Assembly: GCA_019925105.1 (NCBI GenBank)
Contig: JAHGAU010000025.1
Location: 434,001-498,000 of the forward strand
Origin: Niebla homalea
Taxonomy: Eukaryota; Ascomycota; Lecanoromycetes; Lecanorales; Ramalinaceae
Reading direction: 5' to 3'
DNA: 64,000 bases
Shown: in pieces, positions 26,201 through 35,521 of the stretch
Position numbering within the stretch: the first letter of the stretch is position 1
Layout of the letters: every line of letters begins with the position of its first letter
Notes under the pieces: model-generated
What the model was told of the DNA's origin: nothing
Databases searched by the model: none
What the model saw: only the letters and a program-made list of their open reading frames with translations
Program-made: the position numbers and the translations under genes

Positions 26201-27640
26201 TATTATTTTAATTCTTATATTATAATATTTTAATAAATTATGAAAAGCGATATTAAAAATAAACTTTTCCAACTATATTAATACCGGTATTTTATTATAA
26301 AATAATAACGACGGAGTTTTTTATTTAATAATTTTCTATAATAAGAACCTTATATTAATAAAATATAATTATTAAATTTATAATAAGGAACTCTTAATAA
26401 TTATTAACGCCTTTAAAATATAAAAAGTTAATTTTAAATATACAGATATCCCAATTAGGATTTTTATTAATTATAAAAATTTAAAATATTTTATAAAAAT
26501 AAAAAAATTTATTAAAAAATAAATATTATAAATAAATTTTTTCGTTAATTATAATTTTAAAATTATTTATATTTAAATAAAAAAAATTTAAAAAACCAAT
26601 ATTTTTATGAAAATTACGGATTTTATAGTTTTTTTTTAATAATAATCGTGAAAAATATGTATATTAAACGATATTATTTTTTAATCGTATTTAATTTAAA
26701 TTAATTAAATAATAATTAGAAAACGTTAAAAATTTTATTATAAAAATTAAACGGATAAATTTAGAAAATAAAGAATATAATAAATTCCGGTTTAAAATTA
26801 TTAATAATAAGCCCGGTAATTATTTTAATAAAAATAATATCCTATATTATAAAAACCGGCTTTATATATTAAACTTAATAATAATAAATATTTTAAAAAA
26901 TATTTATAATTAACTTTCATTTACGTATTTAAATATTTAATATATTATAAAATTTATAAGATATAATTATTATATCCCCGGATTTCGTTTAATAATTAAG
27001 AGATGTTTTTATAATTATTAAATTTATAAAAGAATTAAAGTTTTTAAAAATAAGAAAAACGGGCTATTATATTTATTATTTATACTTAATTAACGCTAAA
27101 AGAATTTCTTAATATATTTAATTATTACGTTATTTAATTTAAAAAATTATAACGCGATATTTATTATTTATTATAAATTATTAAAAAAATAATTATATAT
27201 CCTAGTTATTAATAAAAATAAGGGTATTTTAATAAAAAAGCTCGCGGATATTTTTTTTAAAAAAAATTATTAATATTATATTTTTATTAATTATATTAAA
27301 TTACGGCTTTTAATTTATATTTCCTTTTTAAATATATTTATATAAAAGGCTTATTATTAAGGTAATTTATTTATTATTTTATTACTTTAAGATAAACGGG
27401 TAGATAGAACGGGTAAATTAAGATATTAAAATATAACTCCGGGCTTATTATAATAAATAATAGGATAATTAAATAAATAATTTAAATATAATAATATTCG
27501 CGGATAATAATTAAGAATCCGTATTAACTGGTATAATATCGTCTTTCTTTAATAAAAGGTTTTACCCTTATATAAGTTTTATTTCGGATAATATTATTTA
27601 TATAATAATAAAAAACGGTTTATAAGCCGTACGGCCGGTA
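23221..27640 (+). pseudogene. Element B' gag-pol remnant
   Basis: Reading through stops gives, in order: gag at about 23600-23880 (DLPIFTGNL, NYKNWEI, YLYLRYIKKA); a zinc-knuckle-like block at about 24195-24240; an RT active site YINN at 25816-25827 (family Y-x-D-D, both Asp changed to Asn) followed by FIYNKSLKEY; RNase H at about 26290-26410 (NYIIYNKELLIIINAFK); and an integrase block near 27380-27540 (KTDGQTERVN-like, then FADNNYKS). The frame contains many TAA/TAG codons. It is a dead polyprotein gene of the gypsy superfamily. Confidence 0.82.
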
Positions 27641-27785
27641 ATATAATAAATTATATATAAAAAGTATTTAAATATAAATAAAATAATCTCGTAATAATTT
27701 AAATAAATATAATTAATTAAATTAATAAATACCGTAAAAATATAAGATATAAAATCGGTAATAAAATATATTTTTTAATTAAAAG

Positions 27786-28116
27786 TATTAAAATAATATT
27801 GATTGATTGATTGATTTATACTACGGATCTAGCTAAGCTAATTCCGGCGTTCCCTAATACTTGGCTATTTAGCCTTACTAATAACCGTAAAAAACCCGAT
27901 ATCTATAACGTTAAAAATAAAAACCGGTATCCACCTAGCTTCCACTTACGTCTTAAGGGTTAAAAGCATCCACGGCCGTTTAAAGAGTAAGAATCTATTT
28001 ATACGCTTTTTTTAAGAAAACCTATAATACCACGACCGAATCCACTTAAGGGTTACCCCTGGACCTATTACTCTTCCGTCACCCCACGGGTCTGTCCAAT
28101 GCTATTAAAATAATAT
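27786..28116 (-). mobile_element. 303-bp 5'-truncated LINE fragment with 14-bp target duplication
   Basis: The insert 27800-28102, read on the minus strand, matches the last 300 bases of the LINE family, ending in CCGGAATTAGCTTAGCTAGA and an (AATC)n tail (GATTGATT on the plus strand at 27800). It is flanked by TATTAAAATAATAT at 27786-27799 and 28103-28116. It interrupts gypsy B' near its 3' end. The insert keeps many CpA/TpG dinucleotides, whereas the host is fully converted. Confidence 0.92.
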
Positions 28117-28737
28117 ATTTATATAAGAAATTAAATTATAAAATAATTAACCTATATAAAATTACCGGCTAAATAAGCTATTTATATAAATTAAAACTAC
28201 CAGAAACCTCTTATATTAATAACGTTTTCTATACGGTTTTTTTGAGGATAACCATAAAAGATTTTTTATGTAATTAAAAGTTAATCCCCGCCAATTCCGT
28301 TATTATCGATAATTAAAAAAAAAATTAATTAATAATAAATTCGATTTTTAATTCTTTTATAATTAATTTTAATATAAAATAAATTAATTTAAATATAATT
28401 TCGATTTTAAATAATATAATATTAATCGTAAGGAGTTTAAATATATAACCGATGTAATAACCGAATATTATCGTTAATATTTTAATAAGCCCGGTTTTTA
28501 TAATTAATTTTAAATAAAAAAACGATAGCATTAAACCCGAAGAAATAATAATATATAATTATAATTATACCTCGGAAAATATAATAATCGACTTAGTTTA
28601 ATTTTGTATGAATCCGGCTTTTAATTATCCTTTTATTTTTCTTTGGATTATTTAATAATTACCGGATTATTATTATTACCGTTTCTCAAAATCTTTTTTA
28701 ACGTTACCGGTAACTATAATATCGCGGTTGATATTTC

Positions 28738-28755
28738 GAAAGGGGGGGGGGGTAA
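28738..28755 (+). other. Polypurine tract of element B'
   Basis: The purine run GAAAGGGGGGGGGGGGTAA sits directly before the 3' LTR that starts at 28756, where a plus-strand primer tract is expected. The corresponding complement (TTACCCC) follows the LTR of B at 35522 and of C at 40524, which supports the LTR boundaries and the orientation of all three. Confidence 0.8.
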
Positions 28756-29018
28756 TATTATAAGTATATATATTTATAACGGCTTATTAACGGCTTATTA
28801 TAAGGGACTAAAAAAAAAACTGGATAAAAAGTATTATAATTAAGTAAGTATTATACGTAAAGCGGCTTACTAACCGTATAAGGTAAGGTAACTACTAGCG
28901 TCTTGGTATTTACGGCCTTTAAGTGTAGTTTACGTATTATTACCTGTATTTACTCCTTAGACTTATTCTCTTAGTTAATCATACCCTTGTTGACTCACCT
29001 CCAAGCACGGTGCTAACA
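28756..29018 (+). repeat. 3' LTR of element B' (263 bp)
   Basis: The reverse complement aligns over its whole length with the LTRs of B at 35259-35521 and 39844-40106. Its outer end (CTCCAAGCACGGTGCTAACA) is almost unmutated, whereas the inner half is TpA-converted. Confidence 0.92.
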
Positions 29019-29560
29019 AATAAAACGGTTATAATTAGTTTAAATATAAACTTTAAAAAAATATTACTAAAGCTCTAATGAAACTGCAAAATTATTATAT
29101 AAAGAATTTAAAATATATAAATAAAAACTTATAAACATAAAGCTAAATAAAAAAGATTTAAATAATAAATTTATTAATTTAAAAAAAATTTTAAGTTTAG
29201 AATAAAGAAAAAGATACTAATTTATCTAACATATAATTTAAAAACTTTATTGGAGCTTATAACCTCCAAAAAGTATTATTAAAACTTTATAATATATAAG
29301 TTGAAAAATTATAAAATATACGGATCAATAATATTGTTAGTAAATATACGAGTCTAAAAATATAAAAACTATAATACCCTGAAAGAAATATATATAAAAA
29401 ACATAAAAGTTGTAATATTTTAAAAGAAAATTTATATTAAAACCTTTCCCTTCAGCTTCTTTTTTCCGTTTTTTTTACTTCGTTTTATATTTAAATTATA
29501 ATTCAATATAGATAGTTTCTCAGTCCCCCTAGTCCAAGCTTCTCACAATTTATAAAGTAA
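29019..29560. other. AT-rich gap between gypsy B' and the gene island
   Basis: About 540 bases of AT-rich sequence with no open frame, no repeat partner in the window and no transposon motif that I can see. It does not have the strict CpA/TpG loss of its left neighbour. It may be the promoter-distal upstream region of the gene at 29761. Confidence 0.5.
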
Positions 29561-29689
29561 TTTACTAACACCTAAATTCTTACTTTATAACGAAGACGAC
29601 GCGGCGCATCTTATTCGAAGGCGACGACGTAGGCGATCACATGACGTTTATTTGTTTACTCCGAGTACGCTCTTGAAGACGCGTTCACA

Positions 29690-29715
29690 TTGACAGGTGA
29701 CCTTGACAGGTGACC
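29690..29715 (+). repeat. 13-bp direct repeat upstream of the gene
   Basis: Two perfect head-to-tail copies of TTGACAGGTGACC, 46-71 bases before the proposed ATG at 29761, followed by a partial third (TTGAC). This could be a regulatory site or a simple slippage duplication. It lies in the presumed 5' leader or proximal promoter. Confidence 0.7.
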
Positions 29716-29760
29716 TTGACTCCATTTACATCAATCTGAACGTGAATCCACAAGCGCAAT

Positions 29761-31401
29761 ATGGGTGCCAAAATCAAAGGTTGTGCCACAATCCTCATCC
29801 ACTCCCTCGTCAGCAGCACGCTCTATTTTCTCACCACCCTCATCCTCACCCACTGCCTCAACGAACTCTCCGCCGGCCTCTCCCCGCTAGAAGCCCTGCT
29901 TACCTGGGACCAATTCGTCTTGGTTGCTAGCTGGCCCCACACCTACGGTATCCTGATCGCTATATCGTCCATGGTCGTACAAACGTTTTTTACTTTCTAC
30001 GAATGTCCGCCACGGCGGTCGGAGCCTTGTCTTTGGCCTTGGTGGGAGGGTAAGGCCAAAAAGCCGTGTCCTGTCGTGATCTCGGAGCCTATTGGTTCGA
30101 CGCAGGAGGGTTTGGGGGATGATAGGAGGCCGCGGGACGAGATGGAGAGAGTTGTTGTCACTTCCACCCGTGAGCGCGGTAGGAGACCCATCAGTTCGCC
30201 TGATCAGGGAGGAGGCGTGCCGCACCAGGTTTCGGTGGTGGATAGCAGGCGCCGACCCTCAATTGAAAAGAGATCTACCACTTGCATCCGAGACCGTGAG
30301 CGCGTCAAGCCGCCGATCAGCTCGACTTCCCAAGACAGACAGGCGCCGCGAATCCCGCAATTGCCTCCGCAGTCGGTGTTTCGACCATTACTCGCGATAC
30401 CGATGCCGTCTACAGGTAAGAGGGCGACCACGTCGACGGGACGACGATATGGCGACGAGGAGCCTGACGATTCCAATCCAGACGAAAGAAGAGCGGATGT
30501 TAAGGGCAAGGGCGTAGTTGATGGTGGTAAGTTATGCCGCGCAGCCTGAATACCGATCCGAGCTCGATCCGTGAATTTCACTGACGCTGGACCAGCACAT
30601 GCCATATCCCGACAGACCAGTGCAATGAAGCCACACGCCCTTACCCAGCAAGACCAGAAACGGTCCAGAAAGCCGAGAAAATCAAAAGGTTTGGATTACA
30701 GTAAGGCACCCCCCACAGTCACGCCCGCGGTCGCCGCGTCCCCGGCATACGGTCCAGCTGGTGAGTTATGTCGTCCAGTTCGCTTGCCTTGATCTCCTTT
30801 CCTCATCCGCCTTTTCTCCCGGGGGGCGCTGGTTGGTTTCCACTTTTTCTTTTATAACTTCCCAAATTCTTCTGACTGATATCGAACAGCACACCACACC
30901 CGCCAAACCCACCACACGACCAACACACCCTGTCCACCCCGCCGAGCGCCTTCCGCCCTTCCTTCCTCACTCTCTCCGCCCGCTTCTTCTTCTCTCCTCC
31001 CGGATCCCATAGATGGCACCCTGCCTGGCATTATCGATCGTTCCCCTCCCTCCTTACCACCACCGGAAAGAGAAAGTTGGATCAGATACCTCACCCAGAT
31101 AGCCTCATCCTGGGACCTCACCTACCCCTCCCCCCCTCACCTGCCCTCGGCTACCTCCCTCCTCGAAAACGCGGACTGGAGCCCGGCGCCCCAGGACGTG
31201 CAGGGGAAGCGGATGAAAGAGCGGTATATATTGCAGTGTCTACATCGGGGCAAGGAGTTGAAGGATAAGGCTTTCGATCGGGGTGGGATAAGGTTGTATT
31301 GGGGGAAGGGGTGGGAAAGGTATGCGAAGCTGTTATTGTGGGCTGAGAGTGGGAAACATCTCAACACGGCGTTTGCGAGGGGAGAGTGGGAAACACCTTA
31401 A
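29761..31401 (+). CDS. Three-exon fungal gene of unknown function, 3' end frameshifted
   Basis: Proposed exons are 29761-30526, 30596-30760 and 30890-31401 (480 codons plus TAA). Intron 1 is GTAAGT..CCAG with CTGAC at 30581-30585. Intron 2 is GTGAGT..ACAG with CTGAC at 30873-30877. Both interrupt codons in phase 1 and join open frames exactly. The start was chosen because A at -3 precedes this ATG and because the frame is long. The product has two hydrophobic, probably membrane-spanning stretches (about residues 8-33 and 52-81). A long Arg/Ser/Pro-rich middle follows, then a more ordered C-terminal part (SWIRYLTQIASSWDLTYP, GIRLYWGKGWERYAKLLLW). I recognise no family. GC content and codons are normal, unlike everything around it. 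A 37-bp tandem duplication near the end shifts the frame and truncates the protein. Confidence 0.6.
30527..30595 (+). other. Intron 1 of the island gene
   Basis: A 69-base intron with donor GTAAGT, branch-like CTGAC ten bases before acceptor CAG. Removing it joins two long frames in phase 1, which is why I place it here. Confidence 0.65.
30761..30889 (+). other. Intron 2 of the island gene
   Basis: A 129-base intron with donor GTGAGT and branch-like CTGAC at 30873-30877 before acceptor ACAG at 30889. A later acceptor, ATAG at 31011-31012, lies in the same frame, so an alternative exon shorter by 123 bases (41 codons) is also possible. Confidence 0.6.
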
Positions 31402-31419
31402 CACGGCGTTTGCGAGGGG
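31346..31419 (+). repeat. 37-bp tandem duplication that truncates the island gene
   Basis: Units 31346-31382 and 31383-31419 both read AGAGTGGGAAACA..TAACACGG-like and differ at only two or three bases (CATCTC versus CACCTT). Because 37 is not a multiple of three, the second unit shifts the frame and a TAA is met at 31399-31401. With a single unit the frame would stay open to TGA at 31523-31525, adding about 33 residues (MVAYFVKLERRFEEF..). Confidence 0.85.
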
Positions 31420-31603
31420 GGAAATGGTGGCGTACTTTGTAAAGTTGGAAAGAAGGTTTGAGGAGTTCTCTCCTTCTAAACCTTTGCCATCCGATAAGGA
31501 TCCCTTGAAGCCCAAATATTCTTGAAAGAAGAACTATTTTTCAAAGAAAGCGTGATATGATTTCCCACTTGCTCCAGAAATTCAAAGCCATTGTCACGTC
31601 TCT
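31402..31603. other. 3' flank of the island gene
   Basis: Un-RIPed sequence that contains the frameshifted old C-terminal codons to 31525 and then a mixed-composition 3' region. No clear polyadenylation signal can be singled out. It ends where a minus-strand coding remnant begins. Confidence 0.4.
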
Positions 31604-31858
31604 TTAGTAAAGATGTCGGATTTGGTGATAGATTTGATTGGCGGAAATGAAGTGGTGGGGGTAGAGCTTTGTGTGGGATCCCTGCTTTTTAAAGGCGGCG
31701 ACGAGTTAGACGGGTATAAATCCTACATGTAATGTCAGCCTACTCACCGTAGGTGGTGTCATCGGTGCTGGCATATGAAAGCCTGTAGGAGCCCGCTGGA
31801 TAGGTGTGATTCTCGCTTCGAGTGGAGCCATCTCAACGTCATCATCTTCAACTTTTTT
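31604..31858 (-). pseudogene. Remnant of a convergent gene, two exon pieces
   Basis: On the minus strand a frame runs from about 31858 to 31748 (VEDDDVEMAPLEARITPIQR..). A donor GTGAGT follows at 31747-31742, and an acceptor CAG ends a 66-base intron at 31682. The frame continues from 31681 to TAA at 31606-31604 (GSHTKLYPHHFISANQIY..). Composition is normal and un-RIPed, but upstream of 31858 the sequence turns abruptly AT-rich, so the 5' part is missing. I recognise no family; the exon model rests on splice-like signals only. Confidence 0.35.
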
Positions 31859-31891
31859 AATACTTATATATAAAAGAAATTTACTTATTAT

Positions 31892-31952
31892 ATAGGCTGG
31901 CACAATCGCCGTTTCTTACATGTTCGCCTGGAACATCCCGGCTCAATTTGGT
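31892..31952 (+). pseudogene. Short un-RIPed coding-like patch
   Basis: A 60-base island of normal composition reads AGTIAVSYMFAWNIPAQF on the plus strand, between a TATAG acceptor-like and a GTAACT donor-like site. A second such patch lies at about 32050-32125. The look is that of exons of a decayed membrane-protein gene with AT-rich introns, but the evidence is thin and no family can be assigned. Confidence 0.25.
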
Positions 31953-32129
31953 AACTATTTTATATTTAAATATATAATATTTATTTATACGTTTAATAAA
32001 CCTTACGGAATTATTTTTACGAATTTTAATTATTATTCGGAAATTAAACGGTCAATCCGGGTACAGCGCCCATGCCGAACCTCATATGCATCTTGTGGCA
32101 TATGCCAGTCTAGATGCTGAGTCGTTATT

Positions 32130-33850
32130 TAACACTTATACCACTTGCTTAGACACTTTTAATATAAGTGTAAACTATAATATTAAACCGTATATTTAAA
32201 TATACTAAAGCTATTTATATAAATAGATTTTTATTTTTATTTTTCTTTATTTATTATTTATAAATTATTAATATATATATATTTTTTATTTATTTATATA
32301 TTATCTATATTTTTTATAGATTTAATAATTATAAGCTTAATAATATACGTTTTAATATTTACTATTGATTAAATCGAAAAAGTTGAAATATTTAAATTAA
32401 ACTTTTTTATTTAAAATCGAAATATAAAATATATACCGAAATATTTAAATAAAAAAACTTTAATAAATTTCTTATGATAGAATTAAAATAAACTTTTAAA
32501 AACCGAGATTTATTATTATTAAAAGTTAAAACGTTTAATTTAATATCGTTAAAAATGAAATTATAATTTATTATATTTGAAACTTTATTAATTTTACTTT
32601 CGAAAAAAAACTAACTTTTTTGATAAAATTAAAAAAAATTCACGGTTATTATTTTAATGAACTTAATTATAAAAGCTATATTTAAAACTATAATAATCTA
32701 TAAATTTAAATTATTAATATATAAAATTAACTTAAAAAAATAGAAAAAATAAAAAAATTTGAAGTTAAATTTTTTAATTTTATTTATACGATTATTAACA
32801 AAATATATATTATATATTTCGAAAATTATGAATAAATTTATTTATGAAATTATTTACGTTTATTTAGATTAAAAATCGTATTTTCGGGTATAATACGTTT
32901 ATTTATTTTCGAAAAAAAATATTATAAAATTAAAGCCGGCCCAAGTTTTTAATAAAATTTTAAAATTTAAATCGATGATGAAATATATAATCGTTCGAAT
33001 GAAAAATAATAAACTCGTAAAAAATTTTATTTTTGAACGATTTTATTATAGTTTTATTTTTATAAATATAAAAAATATACCGATATTGTTTTAAATATAT
33101 AAATTCGGAATATAGTTAGTAAATTTTATTAAAACTTTTATATTATAAAAAAAATTTTTAATAATAGATTCGTTTTTTAAATAACAATAAAAAAAACCGG
33201 ATGATATATAATATTCGCGATCGGTAATTAAAATATTAGAATAAACGAATTAAAATTTGTTTATAAAAACGAAATTTATTAAATTAATAAAATATTTTTA
33301 CGGAATTAAATATTGATTTGATTAATACGATTTTTTTCGCTTAAATAAGTTTAATCGATTTAAAAGTTTTAAATCGAATTTTGAAATTAAAATAAATAAA
33401 TTTATTGTAACTATATAAAAAATAATTATTACTACCGTTAATATATTAACTAAAAAGATATTATTACGTTTATTAACGTCGTATATATATCAAATTTTAA
33501 TATAAAGTCTTTATTTAATATTGAATTCGAAGATAAAAATGTTTATTTTATATCCGAATATCGTTTGTTTTATAAAAACGGTAAAATTATGATATTTATT
33601 AAAAAAATCAATAACTATTTCGTTTTAAAAAATAATTTATATTTAAAAAATAGCGTTTTTATAAATACTGAAAACATTAATGAAATTATTTTAATTAAAT
33701 TAATTATAACAAAAAAATATAATCAAATATTTCTCTATATTAATAATATCGTTATTTAATATTTTTAATTAATAATTAAAAAAAAAATCGTTAATAATAT
33801 AAAAACATTAGATATAATAAACTATAAAGTATATGATTTTTTAAAACTTC
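32130..33850 (+). mobile_element. Ty1/copia retrotransposon remnant
   Basis: A plus-strand reading near 33470-33730 gives NVVYISNFNI, then EYRLFYKNGKIMIFIKKINN and YFVLKNNLYL. This resembles the protease-to-integrase junction (GAG-pre-integrase block) of Ty1/copia elements. The rest, 32130-33460, is AT-rich and RIPed, presumably gag and protease. No LTR pair could be found, and the element seems to stop at about 33850, where sequence composition changes. The 64-codon open frame at 33565-33759 is part of this remnant. Confidence 0.55.
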
Positions 33851-34140
33851 TCCCTATTATATGATGGCCAAGTGCACCTGGAACCGTTATCTAATTGATA
33901 AGGAATTCTTACAGTTACGTAAGGAACTTTTTTTTTGTATAAGGTTTCCTTATTGTTTAATACTAACTACGTCTATTATCGAGATATTCAATATATTTAC
34001 TCGAAAATTTAAGAGTATAATAAGAGCTATTTATAGCTTCAATTTTGACCTAAATCGACTAAAAATGGGTAATATAATGATTAAAAACGTAATACGCAGT
34101 TATAAATTACGATCGTGAACTATAAGCCGGAAAAACCCTA
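33851..34140. other. Unassigned sequence before the minisatellite
   Basis: Moderately AT-rich with an 85-codon open frame (33861-34118, beginning MMAKCTWNRYLIDKEF). Nothing in its product is recognisable, and no splice or promoter signal supports it. I leave it unassigned. Confidence 0.4.
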
Positions 34141-34194
34141 ATCCGGTTTGTTAATGTTTCGACACCCTCACCTTTATTTACTTCACTACTCACT

Positions 34195-34266
34195 TTATTA
34201 TTCAGATCATTATTCAGATTACCATTTAGATCACTATTTAGATTATTATCTAGATCACTATTTATT
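34195..34266 (+). repeat. 12-bp tandem repeat (CATTATTCAGAT-like)
   Basis: Six imperfect 12-base units (TTATTATTCAGAT, CATTATTCAGAT, CACTATTTAGAT) follow each other. They differ mainly by C/T changes. It sits just before the larger minisatellite. Confidence 0.8.
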
Positions 34267-34339
34267 TAAGGGTATATTTAAGCTACGTATGCTTTTATTT
34301 AGCAGGCCTAAAACTACCGCGATTTGGATAAAGAACTTA

Positions 34340-35258
34340 AAAGGTAAATAAGGTCTTTACCTATATAAAGCCGTACCTGACCCTCGTAGGCTCCTATTTG
34401 TACCGGCCAAAACCACCCTATTTATTATAAAGTACCTAAAAGGTAAGTAAGCGACCTATTTATAATCCGTTTACCTAAAACTATATTTAACCCCCGTAGG
34501 CTCCTATTTATACCGGCCAAAAACACTACGTTTGCGATAAGGTACCCAAGTAATAAGCAACCTTTTTACTTATAAGCCGTTTACCTAAGAAGTAAGCAAG
34601 CGATCTATTTACCTAAAGTTATACCTAACCCCCGCAGGCTCTTATTTATACCGACTAAAAATACCCTATTTACTATAAGGCACCTAAATAATAAGTAAGC
34701 GATTTATTTATTTAAGTTTATATTTTATCCCCGCAAACTCTTATTTATACCGGTTAAAAATACCGCGTTTACGATAAAATACTTAAGTAATAAGTAACCC
34801 CTTTATTTATAAGCCGTTTATCTAAGAAATAAACAAATAATCTATTTATTTAAAGCTATACCTAACTTTTATAAATTTTTATTTATATAGCCCAAAAATA
34901 CCGCGGTTACTATAAAATACCTGGATAATAAATAAATCCTTTACTTATAATCCGTTTATTTAAAATTATACTTTACCCCCATAAGCTCCTATATATACCG
35001 GCTAGAATTACCCTATTTACTATAAAGTACCTAAATAATAAATAAACGATTTATTTATCTAAGGTTATACCTAATATACCTAATCCCCGTAAGTTCTTAT
35101 TTATACCGACTAAAATTACCCTATTTATTATAAGGCACTTAAATAATAAATAGGCGATCCGTTTATTTAAGGCTATACTTAGCCGCCGTATACTTTTATC
35201 TATATAGCCCAAAAATACCACGTTTATTATAAGGTACCTAGATAATAAGCAAACCCCT
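34340..35258 (+). repeat. Minisatellite of about 103-137-bp units, left arm
   Basis: Eight units can be followed by the core CCCCCGTAGGCTCCTATTTA..TACCGGCCAAAA, at about 34381, 34491, 34627, 34730, 34867, 34976, 35084 and 35187. The spacing is 103-110 bases, or about 136 where an extra ACTTATAAGCCGTTTACCTAAG piece is present. Units decay from left to right by C-to-T and G-to-A changes. Gypsy B is inserted in it, and the array resumes at 40112. Confidence 0.85.
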
Positions 35259-35521
35259 TGTTAGCACCGTGCTCGGAGGTGAGTCAACAAGGGTATAATT
35301 AACTAAGAGAATAAGTCTAAGGAGTAAATATAGGTAGTAATACGCAAACTACATTTGAAGGCCGTAAATGCCATGACGCTAATAACCACCTTACCCTATG
35401 CGGTTAATAAGCCGCCCTACGTATAATATTTACCCTATTATAATACTTTTTATCCAGTTTTCTATCTAGTCTTTTATAATAAGCCGTTAATGAGCCGTTA
35501 TAAATATATATACTTATAATA
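35259..35521 (-). repeat. LTR of element B, left copy
   Basis: A 263-bp LTR whose left, outer end (TGTTAGCACCGTGCTCGGAGG) is unmutated and whose inner two thirds is TpA-converted. It aligns with 39844-40106 without gaps. Confidence 0.93.

Larger units (their letters stand above)
20685..29018 (+). mobile_element. Ty3/gypsy element B' (split copy, 3' LTR retained)
   Basis: Three blocks (20685-21034, 23221-27799, 28103-29018) match, as reverse complement, element B at 35259-39660. The breaks are later insertions with target duplications. Plus-strand reading gives gypsy gag, zinc knuckle, RT, RNase H and integrase, then a G-rich polypurine tract and a 263-bp LTR at 28756-29018. The 5' LTR is missing: to the left of 20685 lies LINE L1. 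It is degenerate throughout and is the donor-side relative that shows what copy B has lost. Confidence 0.88.

Noticed and set aside
28738..28755. G run as telomere or quadruplex element
   Set aside because: Its position directly before an LTR, and its complement beside two other LTRs, identify it as a polypurine tract.
29887..30605. Antisense frames of 112 and 133 codons opposite the island gene
   Set aside because: Shadows of exon 1; the plus-strand model is supported by two matching introns and a longer frame.
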